Source: Methanobacteriota archaeon | GTDB taxonomy: Archaea > Thermoplasmatota > Poseidoniia > MGIII > CG-Epi1 | DNA length: 19,490 bases | Direction of reading: 5' to 3' | NCBI GenBank assembly: GCA_014240055.1 | Contig: JAAZXP010000018.1 | Span: 1-19,490, forward strand | Shown: positions 6,854-15,461 of the stretch, in pieces | How positions within the stretch are numbered: position 1 is the stretch's first letter | How the letters are laid out: every line of letters begins with the position of its first letter | The notes under the pieces: generated by a model | The model's input: the letters and a program-made list of their open reading frames with translations, nothing else | Told to the model about the DNA's origin: nothing | Database searches by the model: none | Made by a program: the position numbers and the translations under genes

Positions 6854-6930
6854 TGGTGGACCCGTCGGGATTTGAACCCGAGGCCTCCTGCTTGCAAAGC
6901 AGGCGATCTTCCAGGCTGATCTACGGGCCC
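6854..6930 (-). tRNA. tRNA-Ala (anticodon UGC)
   Basis: A 77-nt cloverleaf including an encoded CCA end (6854-6856). Acceptor stem GGGCCCG pairs with CGGGTCC and contains G3:U70, the main identity element of alanine tRNA. D arm GATC/GATC, anticodon stem CCTGC/GCAGG with loop TTTGCAA (anticodon at 6894-6896), variable loop AGGCC, and T arm TCGGG-TTCAAAT-CCCGA all pair perfectly. Discriminator base is A. No intron. It lies between the ABC exporter gene and the subtilase gene, on the same strand as both. Confidence 0.98.
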
Positions 6931-6974
6931 GATAACAGGAATTATGGGAAGGGGGTGATAAGGGCAACTATTGA

Positions 6975-8741
6975 TTAACGCTTACCAGTTTGGACATTCC
7001 ACAATTTAAAATATTGAGAATTATTTTTCAATAACTCTTCGTGAGTCCCCGATTCTACTACTTTTCCACTGTCTAATACTATAATTGAATCACTGTGTCT
7101 TATTGTAGAAAGTCTATGCGCAATTACTATGGTCGTTCTATCTTTTGAAATAAAGTCCAAGGATTTCTGTAATGCCTCTTCAGTCTCATTATCAACCGAT
7201 GAGGTCGCTTCATCAAGTACCAAAATAGGAGCATCCTTCAACACGGCTCTAGCAATTGAAATTCTTTGCCGTTGACCTCCTGATAATTTATGACCACCTT
7301 CACCAATTTGAGTGTTGTATCCCTCTGGTAGACTTTCAATAAAATTATGTATTTCTGCAACTTTAGCTGCATCAACAATGTCAGCTTCCGTTGAATTTTT
7401 ACTACCGTACGCTATGTTTTGTAATACTGAACCAGGAAACAGAGTAATAGTTTGAGTAACTAAAGAGATAGATGATCTTAAATCTTTTAAGTTTAATTTT
7501 GAAATCTCATTACCATCTAAAAATATACTGCCTGATTTTGGTACATGAAATCTCAATAACAAACGAATAAGTGTTGTTTTACCACTACCTGTCGGTCCAA
7601 CTATAGCTTGAGTTGTACCTGGCTTAATCTTAAAATCAAAATTATCCACTACAAGCTCTCTACCAGGATATGAAAAACTGACATTCTCAAAATTAATTTC
7701 TCCTTTAACTCTTGATGAATCTAGCGATAGTGCACCTTCTTCGATTCTAATTTCAGTTTCTAATAAATTAAGAACTCTGGTAGTAGAAACCATAGCCCTT
7801 TGGTACAAATCAAAGGTTTCTCCTAATCTAGTTAGAGGCCAAAGCAATCTTTGCATCATAAATATCATCACACTATAAGAGGCAATAGCCATTTCATTAT
7901 CTAAAGTCATCAGACCTCCATGAAGTAATGTACCTGTAAATCCAACAAGTATGGCCATTCTAATTAGTGGAACAAAAGCAGCACTAAGTTTTATCGCATC
8001 ACGATTAGCTTCTCTGTAAGCTTGAGATGCTTTCCTAACTCTTTCTACTTCAAGCTCCTCTGTTGTAAAACTCTTAATTGTACTTATTCCACTCAAATTA
8101 TTAGATAATAATGCATTGAGTAAACCAACTTCCTTTCTGACTTTAGAATACCTTGGTGCAATGCGTGACTGAAACATAAAGGAACCTACTGCAATAACAG
8201 GAATCGCACCAATTGAATAGAGTGCAATCATAGGCGATATGTAAAGAAAAATAGCACCAATAATCACAACAGTAGTACTAACTTGCAATATCTCATTAGC
8301 ACCTTTGTCCAAGAACCTCTCAAGTTGATTAATATCATCATTTAAAATTGACATTAATTCTCCTTTTGATTGCTCACCAAACCATTCCATTTCCAAATTC
8401 TGAATATGGGAGTAAGCGTCTAATCTCAATTCATGCTGGACAGTCTGAGCCAGATTTCGCCATAAAATCCCATAAATATATTCAAACAATGATTCGAAAA
8501 TCCAAATTATAACTGTCAATACCGACAACACGATTAATTGTTCTTTAGGGTCTGAATAGCCAAAATCAGATAGGACTGATTCCTCTCTCTTAACAACAAC
8601 ATCTACTGCTGCACCAATCAATAGAGGTGGGGCTAAGTCAAAAATCTTATTCAATATGGAAAATAAGGTAGCTAACCACATAGTAGATCGGTGATTTTTT
8701 GTATGGGCTAATAATCTACTAATTGGTGCTTGTTCAGTCAT
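6975..8741 (-). CDS. ABC exporter half-transporter (MsbA/LmrA-like)
   Basis: Type I ABC exporter with membrane and ATPase domains in one 588-residue chain, working as a dimer. The membrane domain (about 17-320) has six hydrophobic helices and the usual intracellular motifs (EMEWFGEQSKGELMS, NNLSGISTIKSFTTE). The ATPase domain is complete: Walker A GPTGSGKT 382-389, Q-loop Q430, signature LSGGQ 486-490, Walker B ILVLDE 506-511 and H542 of the switch. Its ATG overlaps the stop of the OppF-type gene (ATGA), so it is the last gene of the peptide-importer operon, unusual company for an exporter. The substrate cannot be told; lipid, drug or peptide are all possible. Confidence 0.93.
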   Translation of the reverse strand: MTEQAPISRLLAHTKNHRSTMWLATLFSILNKIFDLAPPLLIGAAVDVVVKREESVLSDFGYSDPKEQLIVLSVLTVIIWIFESLFEYIYGILWRNLAQTVQHELRLDAYSHIQNLEMEWFGEQSKGELMSILNDDINQLERFLDKGANEILQVSTTVVIIGAIFLYISPMIALYSIGAIPVIAVGSFMFQSRIAPRYSKVRKEVGLLNALLSNNLSGISTIKSFTTEELEVERVRKASQAYREANRDAIKLSAAFVPLIRMAILVGFTGTLLHGGLMTLDNEMAIASYSVMIFMMQRLLWPLTRLGETFDLYQRAMVSTTRVLNLLETEIRIEEGALSLDSSRVKGEINFENVSFSYPGRELVVDNFDFKIKPGTTQAIVGPTGSGKTTLIRLLLRFHVPKSGSIFLDGNEISKLNLKDLRSSISLVTQTITLFPGSVLQNIAYGSKNSTEADIVDAAKVAEIHNFIESLPEGYNTQIGEGGHKLSGGQRQRISIARAVLKDAPILVLDEATSSVDNETEEALQKSLDFISKDRTTIVIAHRLSTIRHSDSIIVLDSGKVVESGTHEELLKNNSQYFKLWNVQTGKR

Positions 8742-9763
8742 TTTACTTTTCTTGCGTAATGCTCACCTGAAATTCGAACTAATGGAAATACTTCATTCAA
8801 ACTTGAACGAACGATATATTCAATCCCTTTGCCTTCAATTGATTTGATTTCTAATTTCTCTTGTTCAGTCATTTCCGTGGCTAATTTAGCTTTCGATTCG
8901 TCTAGATAAGTTATTGGGCTCGGTACATCTCCAAGAATCATAATCTTTTCTTTATTCTTATCAAAACTTGGAGTTGCGGATAATAATGCTTTGGTATAGG
9001 GATGTTGCGGATTAGAAAATAATTCTTCTGTATTGGCTTCTTCAACAACTCTGCCCAAGTACATAACTGCTAAACGATCACACATGTACTCTATTACTGA
9101 TAAATCATGAGAAATGAATATGTAAGTTAAATTATATTTCTTCTGTAAATCGTTTAGAAGATTGAGAATCTGTGCTTGAACTGAAACATCTAAGGCTGAG
9201 GTCGGTTCATCTAAAACTAGTATTTTTGGATCAAGAGCAAGGGCTCTGGCAATAACTATCCTCTGCCTCTGACCTCCGGAGAATTCGTGTGGATATCTAT
9301 ACAAATGTTCTTCACCAAGACCAACATTATTCAATAATTCAATAACTCTATTACGCATGTTGTCTGTTTTACCATGAATTACTAATGGTTCGCTTACAAT
9401 ATCTTTGATTATCATACGAGGATTTAATGCACCCATAGGATCCTGAAAAACTACTCCAATCTGTCTGCGAAACTTGCGTAATTCTTGACTTGTCAATTCT
9501 TCTAAATTATTACTAGAAACTTTATCTCCAATAATTTCTTCAGATATAACGACAGAACCTGAGGTTGGTTCAATCAACCTAAGCAAAGTCCGCATCAAGG
9601 TAGTCTTTCCACAACCACTCTCACCAACTATACCAAAGGTTTTCCCAGCTTCAATTTTTAAATCAACACCATCCAAGGCTTTGACCAAAGCTACATCAGT
9701 TCCCCAAGCATTTTTAACAGGAAAATGCTTTCTTAAATTTTTAATAGTTAAAATCGCCCTCAT
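8738..9763 (-). CDS. Oligopeptide/dipeptide ABC importer ATPase, OppF/DppF type
   Basis: Second ATPase of the peptide importer, 341 residues. Walker A GESGCGKT is at 47-54, Q-loop Q107 in VVFQDPMGALNPRM, signature FSGGQRQR at 161-168, Walker B ILVLDEPTSALD at 181-192 and the switch histidine at H219. The Opp-family C-terminal motif NPQHPYTKALLSATP (251-265) and GDVPSPI are present. The cysteine cluster that usually follows GDVPSPI in OppF/DppF proteins (and can bind an iron-sulfur cluster) is absent, replaced by a charged tail of about 55 residues. Start and stop both form ATGA overlaps with its neighbours. Partners with the ATPase at 9760-10791 on the fused permease. Confidence 0.94.
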   Translation of the reverse strand: MRAILTIKNLRKHFPVKNAWGTDVALVKALDGVDLKIEAGKTFGIVGESGCGKTTLMRTLLRLIEPTSGSVVISEEIIGDKVSSNNLEELTSQELRKFRRQIGVVFQDPMGALNPRMIIKDIVSEPLVIHGKTDNMRNRVIELLNNVGLGEEHLYRYPHEFSGGQRQRIVIARALALDPKILVLDEPTSALDVSVQAQILNLLNDLQKKYNLTYIFISHDLSVIEYMCDRLAVMYLGRVVEEANTEELFSNPQHPYTKALLSATPSFDKNKEKIMILGDVPSPITYLDESKAKLATEMTEQEKLEIKSIEGKGIEYIVRSSLNEVFPLVRISGEHYARKVK

Positions 9764-10791
9764 GAAGCTTCAACCTCTTTTAAATTAGGAACTTTCAATC
9801 TTTCTTTACCACCTTTTGGTATAGCATTCAATAGTCCTTTTGTATATTCATTCTTTGGATTTGTAAATATTTCATCTACAGATGCTTCTTCAACTATTTT
9901 ACCTTTGTACATGACAGCTACTCTTTCACAAGTTTCTGCGACTACTCCAAGATCATGTGTTATCAAAAGAACAGACATATTCTCTTCTTTCTGAATATCT
10001 TTAATTAATTGAAGTATTTGGGCTTGTATTGTAACATCTAATGCCGTAGTTGGCTCATCTGCAATGAGCATTTTGGCTTTTCCTGCCAAAGCCATTGCAA
10101 TCATTACTCTTTGTTGCATCCCTCCGCTTAATTCGTGAGGATATGAGCTAGCTATTTGTTCAGGATTAGGTAACTTTACTCTAGATAATGCATCAATTAC
10201 CAGTAAATCAAGAGCAGAAGCAGAATTATTTCCCTGCAAATAATTTCTAAAAAGCATAGATACAATTACAAACAGGAAAGGCAAAGAAAATCTCCATTGA
10301 CCCAACATAACAAACAAAGAAATGAACGACATGCAAAATGCCATAATGGTAAACTCAACACCTGGAGAAGCTTTCCACTTTTCACTTTTGTAAGCTGGAA
10401 TTTTCTTTTCAGAAGCTAAGTCATTAATTTCTTCATTTTGATGTAAAACTAGAATTTCTCCAATTTGTTCATTAACGGTCATAACTGGATTTAGCGCGGA
10501 GAGAGGGTCTTGGAAAATAATTCCAATTTCACCGCCTCTTATCTCTCTTAACCTTTTTTCAGAGACATTCGTTATATCTTCACCATTCAGAACAATACTT
10601 CCACCAACTATTTCTCCAGTCTTAGGAAGAAGCCTTAATGCCGAATAGCAAGTAACTGATTTGCCGCTTCCAGTTTCTCCCACTAAACCGAATATTTCAC
10701 CATCTTTAATTTTAAGATTAACACCATCAAGAGCTTTCACAACACCGTCATAAGTATTGAAATTGGTTTTTAAATCTTTAATTTCTAGCAT
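9760..10791 (-). CDS. Peptide ABC importer ATPase, OppD type, with inserted membrane hairpin
   Basis: First ATPase of the importer, 343 residues. All motifs are present: Walker A GETGSGKS 38-45, Q-loop Q94 in IIFQDPLSALNPVMTV, signature LSGGMQQR 221-228, Walker B MLIADEP 241-247, H279, and the family end NPKNEYTKGLLNAIP. Between the Q-loop and the signature, at about residues 119-190, there is an insertion absent from ordinary OppD. It contains two strongly hydrophobic stretches (145-164 and 168-185) separated by QWRF, as in a membrane hairpin. The helical-domain sequence resumes at SALDLLVIDALSRVKLPNPEQI, so the frame is continuous and the ATPase looks functional. The ATG overlaps the permease stop (TAATG). 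The C-terminal cysteine motif of many OppD proteins is missing. Confidence 0.93.
   Translation of the reverse strand: MLEIKDLKTNFNTYDGVVKALDGVNLKIKDGEIFGLVGETGSGKSVTCYSALRLLPKTGEIVGGSIVLNGEDITNVSEKRLREIRGGEIGIIFQDPLSALNPVMTVNEQIGEILVLHQNEEINDLASEKKIPAYKSEKWKASPGVEFTIMAFCMSFISLFVMLGQWRFSLPFLFVIVSMLFRNYLQGNNSASALDLLVIDALSRVKLPNPEQIASSYPHELSGGMQQRVMIAMALAGKAKMLIADEPTTALDVTIQAQILQLIKDIQKEENMSVLLITHDLGVVAETCERVAVMYKGKIVEEASVDEIFTNPKNEYTKGLLNAIPKGGKERLKVPNLKEVEAS
10222..10437 (-). other. Segment encoding a hydrophobic two-helix insertion in the OppD-type ATPase
   Basis: About 72 codons placed in the alpha-helical subdomain of the ATPase. The first part is polar and lysine-rich (ASEKKIPAYKSEKWKASPG); the second holds two hydrophobic runs of about 18-20 residues. 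Two crossings keep both halves of the ATPase in the cytoplasm. That subdomain faces the permease, so a membrane anchor here is sterically reasonable. Its boundaries are estimated by comparison with the usual OppD pattern, not by alignment. Confidence 0.7.
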
Positions 10792-13058
10792 TAATTCCTC
10801 TGTTTAGGGTCCAAAATATCCCTAATTCCATCTCCTAATAAATAAAAGCCTAAAGCCCATAATGCAATAGCTAGTCCCGGGAAAAAGAAACCCCACCAGT
10901 AACCTAACAAAATATCATCTTGTCCAAAAGAAACAAGCTTGCCCCATTCTGCAAGATCTGGACCTCCTCCGAACCCTAAGAAACCCAAAGCTGCTAAAGA
11001 CAACACAATCCCACCCATATCCATAGTAGCAATAACTATTACAGAAGTAATACAATTAGGAATTACGTGTTTAAATATTATTCTGAAATCGGAAGCCCCA
11101 GAAGCCTTAGCCGCTTCAATATAGGGTAATTTACGAATTCTAAGAGCCTCTGCTCTGATAATTCTTGTAAATCCAGGCCACCCCACAATAATCAGAGCAT
11201 ACATCAACATTTCAATTGAAGAATCTTCAGTAACTGCAATAATTGCCAATGCTAGAACTAATCCTGGAATCGCAATGAAAACATCTGTTATTCTCATTAC
11301 TATATCATCAACTCTACCACCATAATAACCAGATACTGCACCTATAGCAACTGCAATGAAAGTACCTGTGAAAACAACCTTGACTGCAACATCTAATGAT
11401 GTTCGACTACCCCAAATTATTCCATAGTATATGTCATAACCTCTATCAGTACTTCCCAAAATATAGCCATTTTCCTCTCCTGCATCAGCTGTACATGAGT
11501 AATAGCAAGGAGGTTGTGGATCAAAATTAAATTGAAAATGCTCTTCCATTTTCATTGGATCTCTTTGATTCTCAGAAGGAGGTGCAAGCCAAGGTGCAAA
11601 AAGCGCAATTGAAATTAGAGATAGCACTAAGAAAAGTCCCAAAAGAGTAAGAGGATTCTTTCTAATTTGATATATTGTCCGTTTAAATTCATCAAACTTA
11701 GGTTCAAGGCTGGCCTTCAAATCGTCTAAATAATATGCTAAATAACCTAAATAAAGAATAAGTGAAATAAGTGAAATTTTTATGAAAAACCCACCCAATA
11801 TTGACCAAACTACAAACAAGGTACCTCCAAATAAGAAAATAAGCCAAGTATCTGCTGGATTCTTTAGGAACCTTCGTCCCATCGAATAAGATGAAAACAC
11901 AATTAAAGCAACTAAAGTAGCAGTTCCAGATAAAACTGCCAAATCTATACTGAAATAGGTTAAAATTAAAAGTAAAATTGATAATGAAACTACTAGTATT
12001 TCAGCAACACTAGAATGGCCACTTAGCTCAACTCGGGGATCTAAGAAAGCATATAAAATATCAACGATTAAATTCGCAATTATATAGAGAAAAGCTGAAA
12101 ACAAGGTATATGCTAAAATTGCAGATACATCTAAGCTTCGCATGGCTGTAATTGCCCAAGCTCCTAAACCGGGCCATGTGAAAATTGTTTCAGTTAATAC
12201 TGAACCATTTATTAGCCCTGCAAATCCCATTCCCAAAAGGGTTACTGTAGGAATCATGGCATTGGGAGCACCATGATTGTATGTAACCTGACTTTCTGAA
12301 AGGCCTTTAGATTTGGCAGTTCTAATGTAGTCTTGACCAAGAACATCCAACATGTTTCCCCTCATAAGTCTGATAATAGTAGCCATTGAACTGTAAGCCA
12401 GAACTGTCGCTGGAAGTATCATATGCTGCAAAGCATCTTTGAAGTGAATCCAAGAACCTGCAGCTATCGCATCAATAAGTAAAAAATTAGTACTCATTTC
12501 TATTGGGTCTGTAATTTCCCAAAGGATGGGATCATAGCGTAAACTAATTGGCCAGTTTAATTCTGGCATAAGTCTATCAAGAGTTACAGATGAAAAATAT
12601 TGGAGAAAAAGAGCAAACCAGAAAATAGGGATAGCAGAACCTGCTAATGCAAAAAAACGAATAGTGTGATCTTCCCAACGATTCTGTCTAATTGAAGAAA
12701 AAATACCTAAGGGAATCGCTGTTGCTACAGCTACTATAAATGCTAAAATGGAAAGCTCAAGCGTCGCCGCAAATCTATACTTAAGGGCCTCAGACACATC
12801 TTGATTAAGAACTTCTGAATATCCCCAATCCAATGTAATTACTGCTTTTAAGTAAGTGAAATATTGAACATAAATTGGCTCATTAACACCATGCTTTTCA
12901 GCTAGCATCTCATACTGTTCTTCTGTAGTTCTTTCAGTTACATAAGCTGCTAATGGATCGCCCATCGCATATGATAAATAAAAAGTAATGAGAGTAACTC
13001 CTAACATAACCGGAATGGTCAGTGCTAATCTTCTAATTACGTATATCCAGAGCTTCAC
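10791..13058 (-). CDS. Fused DppB-DppC-type peptide ABC permease
   Basis: A single 755-residue membrane protein that contains both permease subunits of an Opp/Dpp importer. Residues 1-345 are DppB-like: MKLWIYVIRRLALTIPVMLGV start, the DYIRTAKSKGLSESQVTYNH coupling loop at 243-262, TETIFTWPGLGAWA, and the usual ending DILYAFLDPRVEL. Residues about 456-755 are DppC-like: RKNPLTLLGLFLVL, LGSTDRGYDIYYGIIWGSRTSL, coupling loop YIEAAKASGASDFRIIFKHV (646-665) and GDGIRDILDPKQRN end. The linker (349-445) has four further hydrophobic helices, an even number that keeps both halves in the same orientation. Starts with GTG; its stop overlaps the OppD-type ATG (TAATG). A 36-nt gap separates it from the binding-protein gene. 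Confidence 0.94.
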   Translation of the reverse strand: MKLWIYVIRRLALTIPVMLGVTLITFYLSYAMGDPLAAYVTERTTEEQYEMLAEKHGVNEPIYVQYFTYLKAVITLDWGYSEVLNQDVSEALKYRFAATLELSILAFIVAVATAIPLGIFSSIRQNRWEDHTIRFFALAGSAIPIFWFALFLQYFSSVTLDRLMPELNWPISLRYDPILWEITDPIEMSTNFLLIDAIAAGSWIHFKDALQHMILPATVLAYSSMATIIRLMRGNMLDVLGQDYIRTAKSKGLSESQVTYNHGAPNAMIPTVTLLGMGFAGLINGSVLTETIFTWPGLGAWAITAMRSLDVSAILAYTLFSAFLYIIANLIVDILYAFLDPRVELSGHSSVAEILVVSLSILLLILTYFSIDLAVLSGTATLVALIVFSSYSMGRRFLKNPADTWLIFLFGGTLFVVWSILGGFFIKISLISLILYLGYLAYYLDDLKASLEPKFDEFKRTIYQIRKNPLTLLGLFLVLSLISIALFAPWLAPPSENQRDPMKMEEHFQFNFDPQPPCYYSCTADAGEENGYILGSTDRGYDIYYGIIWGSRTSLDVAVKVVFTGTFIAVAIGAVSGYYGGRVDDIVMRITDVFIAIPGLVLALAIIAVTEDSSIEMLMYALIIVGWPGFTRIIRAEALRIRKLPYIEAAKASGASDFRIIFKHVIPNCITSVIVIATMDMGGIVLSLAALGFLGFGGGPDLAEWGKLVSFGQDDILLGYWWGFFFPGLAIALWALGFYLLGDGIRDILDPKQRN

Positions 13059-13094
13059 GTTGTGCTAAAGAACGTTTTACTTAAGATAGAACGT

Positions 13095-15461
13095 CTAGCT
13101 CTTGCTCAATGTATAATATAGAGTACCATGCATCATATTGTGATACCAGCCATTAACCCAGTCCTTCACTATCCTGTAACTTGTCGGTTGGTAAACCCAA
13201 ATATGCAAAGCTTTTTCATGCTCTAATTCGGCAATTTCATAATACATTTGCTGTCTCTGAAATGTATCTTGTTCAGCTGCAGCTTCCATTATCAAATTAT
13301 CAATATCATCATATTGAAATCCGAGATAGCTTGATGGATAGTAACCCTCGGCGCCATGAAGGAAAGGATGTGCAAAATTGTGTGGATCTGAATAATCGGC
13401 ACCCCAGCCAAGCATGAATAATGGAATCTCACGAGTTTTTAGCTTATCTAAAAACAGTGGCCATTCCAGCCCTTGAATTTCAATGTTGAAATTAGGATTT
13501 AAACCTTCAATCTCATTTTCAAGTAATAGTAATCCATTTTCTCTAATGTCATTCCCTAGATTGTAGTATGCACTTACAGTAAAGCCAGTATCCCAAACAC
13601 CAGCTTCTTTGAAATGCATTTCAGCCATATCTAAATCAAAAGTGTACTGAGGGCCATTTGGATTATAACCTAGCATTCCCTCTGGAATTGGACCTCTAGG
13701 CTGCTGACCTCTGTTGTCAATTATGTCATTAATAAATGTATCGTAATCAAATGAATAACTGAAAGCTTTTCGAATATCTTCATTAGCAAAGAAATCACTA
13801 GAAGGTGCTGAACCTTCATGATTAGCTATGTCATGATTGAATGATATTTGAATCATAGTCATAGAAGGAAGATTAGACTTATACTCAATATTGTCATAAG
13901 TTAATGCTTCATCAACAAAAGTTGGTTGTACATAAACTGAATCTGCATTTCCTGATCTGAGCTCCAATAATCTGGCAGATTGATCATTATTTTTCTTGAC
14001 TATAACTGTTTCAATGAAACCTTTTGCAGTAACACCATAAGACTGTCTTTCGTTGTCAGACCAACCCCTCCAATAGTCGGGATAATATTGCATTAAAACA
14101 TATTGCTCTGCAACCCATTTACCACCATAATCTTCATTCATCATGTATGGGCCAGTACCCATTACTTCCTTCTCAATTGGTGTGCATTGTACACCTTCTG
14201 CAGGAAATCCACAACCTTTACTGGTAACCCAATCCTTGGAAACGATTGAACCTGCAGTGTAAGCCATTATAGGTAAAAATCGAGGAGCTGCTTCCATTAA
14301 TTCAAATTGTACTGTATACTGATCAATCTTTGTAATACTATCAACTATGCCATCCCCATCTGCATCAGTACTGTTCAGCAATTCTGCATACATCCAAGAA
14401 GGGCCAAGACCCATTATCAATAATCTATTAATTGAAAAAACCACATCATCGGCATCCATCTCTGAACCATCATGAAATGTAACTCCTTGTCTAATTTTAA
14501 AGGTATAAGTTAAACCATCGGGAGATATGCCTCCGTTAGAGGTAGATGGTACTTCCGTAGCTAAAACAGGGATCAACTTGTCTTCTTGATCTCTGTCATA
14601 AAAAACTAGAGTCTCATAGGTATTGGAAAGTACTCCTCCACTAGCTGAATCGTAGGCCTCAGCAGGATCTAAAGTCCGTGGGTCTCCTATACTTACTGTT
14701 GTATATACCTTAGGATCCGGAGACTTAGACTCAGAAGACTGCTCTGCAATTACTCTTACCGTTCTATAAACTGTATCTTCAATGCCTTCTTCACTAGTTA
14801 CTGTGAGTTTTACTGGATAACTACCAATGGCTGAAAAACTACTAAAGCCACTAGATGAACCAAAAGTATGTAGTGTCTCGGAACCTGTTTCGCTTTCACC
14901 ATTACCAAAATCCCATGACCATGAAGTTATTGCAGAATTAGAAACTGACCAGGAACCTTCGCCATCTTGGACCCATGCCCATGAACCACTACCACTAAAA
15001 TCTACAGATGCACCTGGAGATACTACCGAAGCTTTTACAGAAAGAATAGCATGAGGTACTCCTGACTCTTTATTGACCTCTCCGTGTAATACTGTAATAT
15101 ACGTTAAACCTTGATCATTGTTTCCGACTGCACCATCATCGTCTGTAACGGATAAAGAAACTATGTAATCTCCTGGATTCTGATATCTATGCATTGCCAT
15201 TTTCGTAGATGCTGTATTTCCATCACCGAAATCCCATAAATATGAACTAATAGTTCCATCTTCATCTTCTGATGCTGAAGCATCAAATTGAATTTGGTCA
15301 TTAAGATTCACTACTCTTAACCCTGTTACAACGTCAATAACAGCTACTGGAGTGATATTTTTGCCTATAGCTTCTTCAGTTCCCAGAATATCTAGACAAC
15401 CTGTGAATAGGAGGAGACCTGCAATGGCCAGCGAGCTAAATTTACCGAATATTTTTTTCAT
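13095..15461 (-). CDS. Peptide-binding lipoprotein (SBP family 5) with two N-terminal PKD domains
   Basis: Substrate receptor of the importer, 788 residues. The start is the ATG at 15461, overlapping the previous stop as ATGA, because it gives a clean lipoprotein signal: MKKIFGKFSSLAIAGLLLFTGC with lipobox FTGC and C22. An in-frame upstream extension to 15734 has no protein-like sequence. Domain order: PKD 1 (about 37-125, WDFGDGNTAS), PKD 2 (about 136-238, WDFGNGES), then the family-5 solute-binding domain (255-788) with TLDPAEAYDSASGGVLSNTYE, FKIRQGVTFHDGSEMDADDV, GTGPYM and GWGADYSDPHNF. PKD domains fused to a transporter receptor are unusual and may act as a stalk above the membrane or hold it to the cell surface layer. 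Confidence 0.93.
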   Translation of the reverse strand: MKKIFGKFSSLAIAGLLLFTGCLDILGTEEAIGKNITPVAVIDVVTGLRVVNLNDQIQFDASASEDEDGTISSYLWDFGDGNTASTKMAMHRYQNPGDYIVSLSVTDDDGAVGNNDQGLTYITVLHGEVNKESGVPHAILSVKASVVSPGASVDFSGSGSWAWVQDGEGSWSVSNSAITSWSWDFGNGESETGSETLHTFGSSSGFSSFSAIGSYPVKLTVTSEEGIEDTVYRTVRVIAEQSSESKSPDPKVYTTVSIGDPRTLDPAEAYDSASGGVLSNTYETLVFYDRDQEDKLIPVLATEVPSTSNGGISPDGLTYTFKIRQGVTFHDGSEMDADDVVFSINRLLIMGLGPSWMYAELLNSTDADGDGIVDSITKIDQYTVQFELMEAAPRFLPIMAYTAGSIVSKDWVTSKGCGFPAEGVQCTPIEKEVMGTGPYMMNEDYGGKWVAEQYVLMQYYPDYWRGWSDNERQSYGVTAKGFIETVIVKKNNDQSARLLELRSGNADSVYVQPTFVDEALTYDNIEYKSNLPSMTMIQISFNHDIANHEGSAPSSDFFANEDIRKAFSYSFDYDTFINDIIDNRGQQPRGPIPEGMLGYNPNGPQYTFDLDMAEMHFKEAGVWDTGFTVSAYYNLGNDIRENGLLLLENEIEGLNPNFNIEIQGLEWPLFLDKLKTREIPLFMLGWGADYSDPHNFAHPFLHGAEGYYPSSYLGFQYDDIDNLIMEAAAEQDTFQRQQMYYEIAELEHEKALHIWVYQPTSYRIVKDWVNGWYHNMMHGTLYYTLSKS

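Noticed and set aside
10222..10437. Frameshift pair or chimeric assembly as the cause of the OppD-type hydrophobic insertion.
   Set aside because: The frame is open across the whole segment and the OppD pattern resumes in the same frame after it, so two compensating errors would be needed. Assembly error is not fully excluded without reads.
13059..13094. Possible hairpin or regulatory repeat (AGAACGT at 13069-13075 and 13088-13094) between the receptor and permease genes.
   Set aside because: The best pairing is about 6 bp with a long loop, and a 7-bp repeat is easily due to chance. It is worth noting only because this is the one non-overlapping junction in the transporter operon.
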